Assembly (NCBI GenBank): GCA_030836665.1
Contig: JAUPLX010000113.1
Span: 1 to 6,319, forward strand
Length of the DNA stretch: 6,319 bases
From: Patescibacteria group bacterium
GTDB taxonomy: Bacteria; Patescibacteriota; Gracilibacteria; BD1-5; UBA2023
Direction of reading: 5' to 3'
In this document: positions 5,866 through 6,319 of the stretch, one piece after another
Layout of the letters: each line of letters opens with the position of its first letter
Numbering within the stretch: the first letter of the stretch is position 1
Translations under genes and position numbers: made by a program
Notes under the pieces: model-generated
What the model saw: the letters and a program-made list of their open reading frames with translations, nothing else
Told to the model about the DNA's origin: nothing
The model's database searches: none

Positions 5866-6319
5866 ATGCGCGCGCGTTCAGGACCCTTCCGAGTTTTTCA
5901 TTGATCCAATCCCGCGTTATCGTCACCGTCGGGGGCTTTCGGTAGATGGTAATTCCGGAAATGTCTTTTTCCGTCACGTATTTTTCTTTCAGTAATTCTC
6001 CGTAGAGTTCCGTAAGGTTTCTCCGTCCGACGCTTCCGTCATAAATGGGCAAGGGGAGGTTCGATACCGGAGAGATGAGTTCGATTCGTTCGAGCGATCC
6101 CACTACCATGCTGACGTATATCCCCCCGAACATAGCCGTATCGGTGGCAATATCCACCTGAAAAATGACCGATACTATCTTGTTCTCCTTCTTTCCTTTT
6201 ACGAGGAAACGGAAGTCGATTTCGACGAGGTCTCCGCTTTCGAGATCCTTTGCGGCGAGAATCGAATGGACGGCTATCCCTTTTCGACCGGCGATTTCGG
6301 AATACACGTCCGAAATGGG
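5864..6319 (-). CDS. Unrecognised protein, 5' end beyond the window
   Basis: The minus strand is open from the right edge to TAA at 5866-5864, giving 151 visible residues with no in-frame UGA. The GTG at 6307-6305 is not necessarily the start, because the frame stays open to the edge (PISDVYSE...). The visible part looks soluble. It alternates beta-prone stretches (DLVEIDFRFLVKG; KIVSVIFQVDIA; GGIYVSMVVGSLERIELIS) with a helical segment (NLTELYGELLKEKYV) and ends in a basic tail (WINEKLGRVLNARA). No catalytic motif, signal peptide or clear membrane helix is seen. Third-position G+C looks lower than in the pyr genes. It converges on pyrE and shares the short space around the terminator. The family is not recognised; a small beta-barrel or PilZ-like fold is only a guess from the strand pattern. 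Confidence 0.65.
   Translation of the reverse strand, partial: PISDVYSEIAGRKGIAVHSILAAKDLESGDLVEIDFRFLVKGKKENKIVSVIFQVDIATDTAMFGGIYVSMVVGSLERIELISPVSNLPLPIYDGSVGRRNLTELYGELLKEKYVTEKDISGITIYRKPPTVTITRDWINEKLGRVLNARA

Overview
This window reads best as a piece of a Patescibacteria (CPR) genome that uses genetic code 25, in which UGA is glycine. That code is known from Absconditabacteria (SR1) and Gracilibacteria (BD1-5/GN02). The first four genes can be read end to end only if in-frame UGA codons are sense. UGA occurs at 96-98 (gene 1), 456-458 and 753-755 (gene 2), 1944-1946 (rsmA) and 3119-3121 (uvrB). In rsmA and uvrB, compared with remembered E. coli and Bacillus sequences, the UGA falls exactly on a family-conserved glycine, and the reading frame is the same on both sides. 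A standard-code annotator would report truncated or split genes here. G+C looks about 55% by eye, high for the code-25 genomes I know of.

Layout. Positions 3-2024 form a tight + strand cluster: the C-terminal end of a small membrane protein, then (3 nt later) a secreted six-cysteine protein of unknown function, then (9 nt later) rsmA, the 16S rRNA dimethyltransferase. rsmA carries a 149-bp nested palindrome (1642-1790) inserted in frame near its 3' end. It adds about 50 residues to an otherwise family-sized protein, much like the Rickettsia palindromic elements. After a 146-nt gap with a plausible promoter and a pair of CCGAWTCGG boxes comes uvrB (2171-4135), the nucleotide excision repair helicase subunit. 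A second gap (4136-4251) has a promoter candidate and a GC-rich leader hairpin. It precedes pyrF (4252-5079) and pyrE (5116-5823), the last two enzymes of UMP synthesis, both with strong Shine-Dalgarno sites. A clear intrinsic terminator follows pyrE, and a convergent unrecognised gene (minus strand) runs off the right edge.

The tension in the window is the end of pyrE. Its only sensible stop is UGA, followed at once by a terminator, although UGA is sense elsewhere in the window. Either UGA has a double role here, or pyrFE is a recently acquired cassette, or the end of pyrE is translated in an unusual way. No RNA genes, CRISPR arrays or transposase genes were seen.
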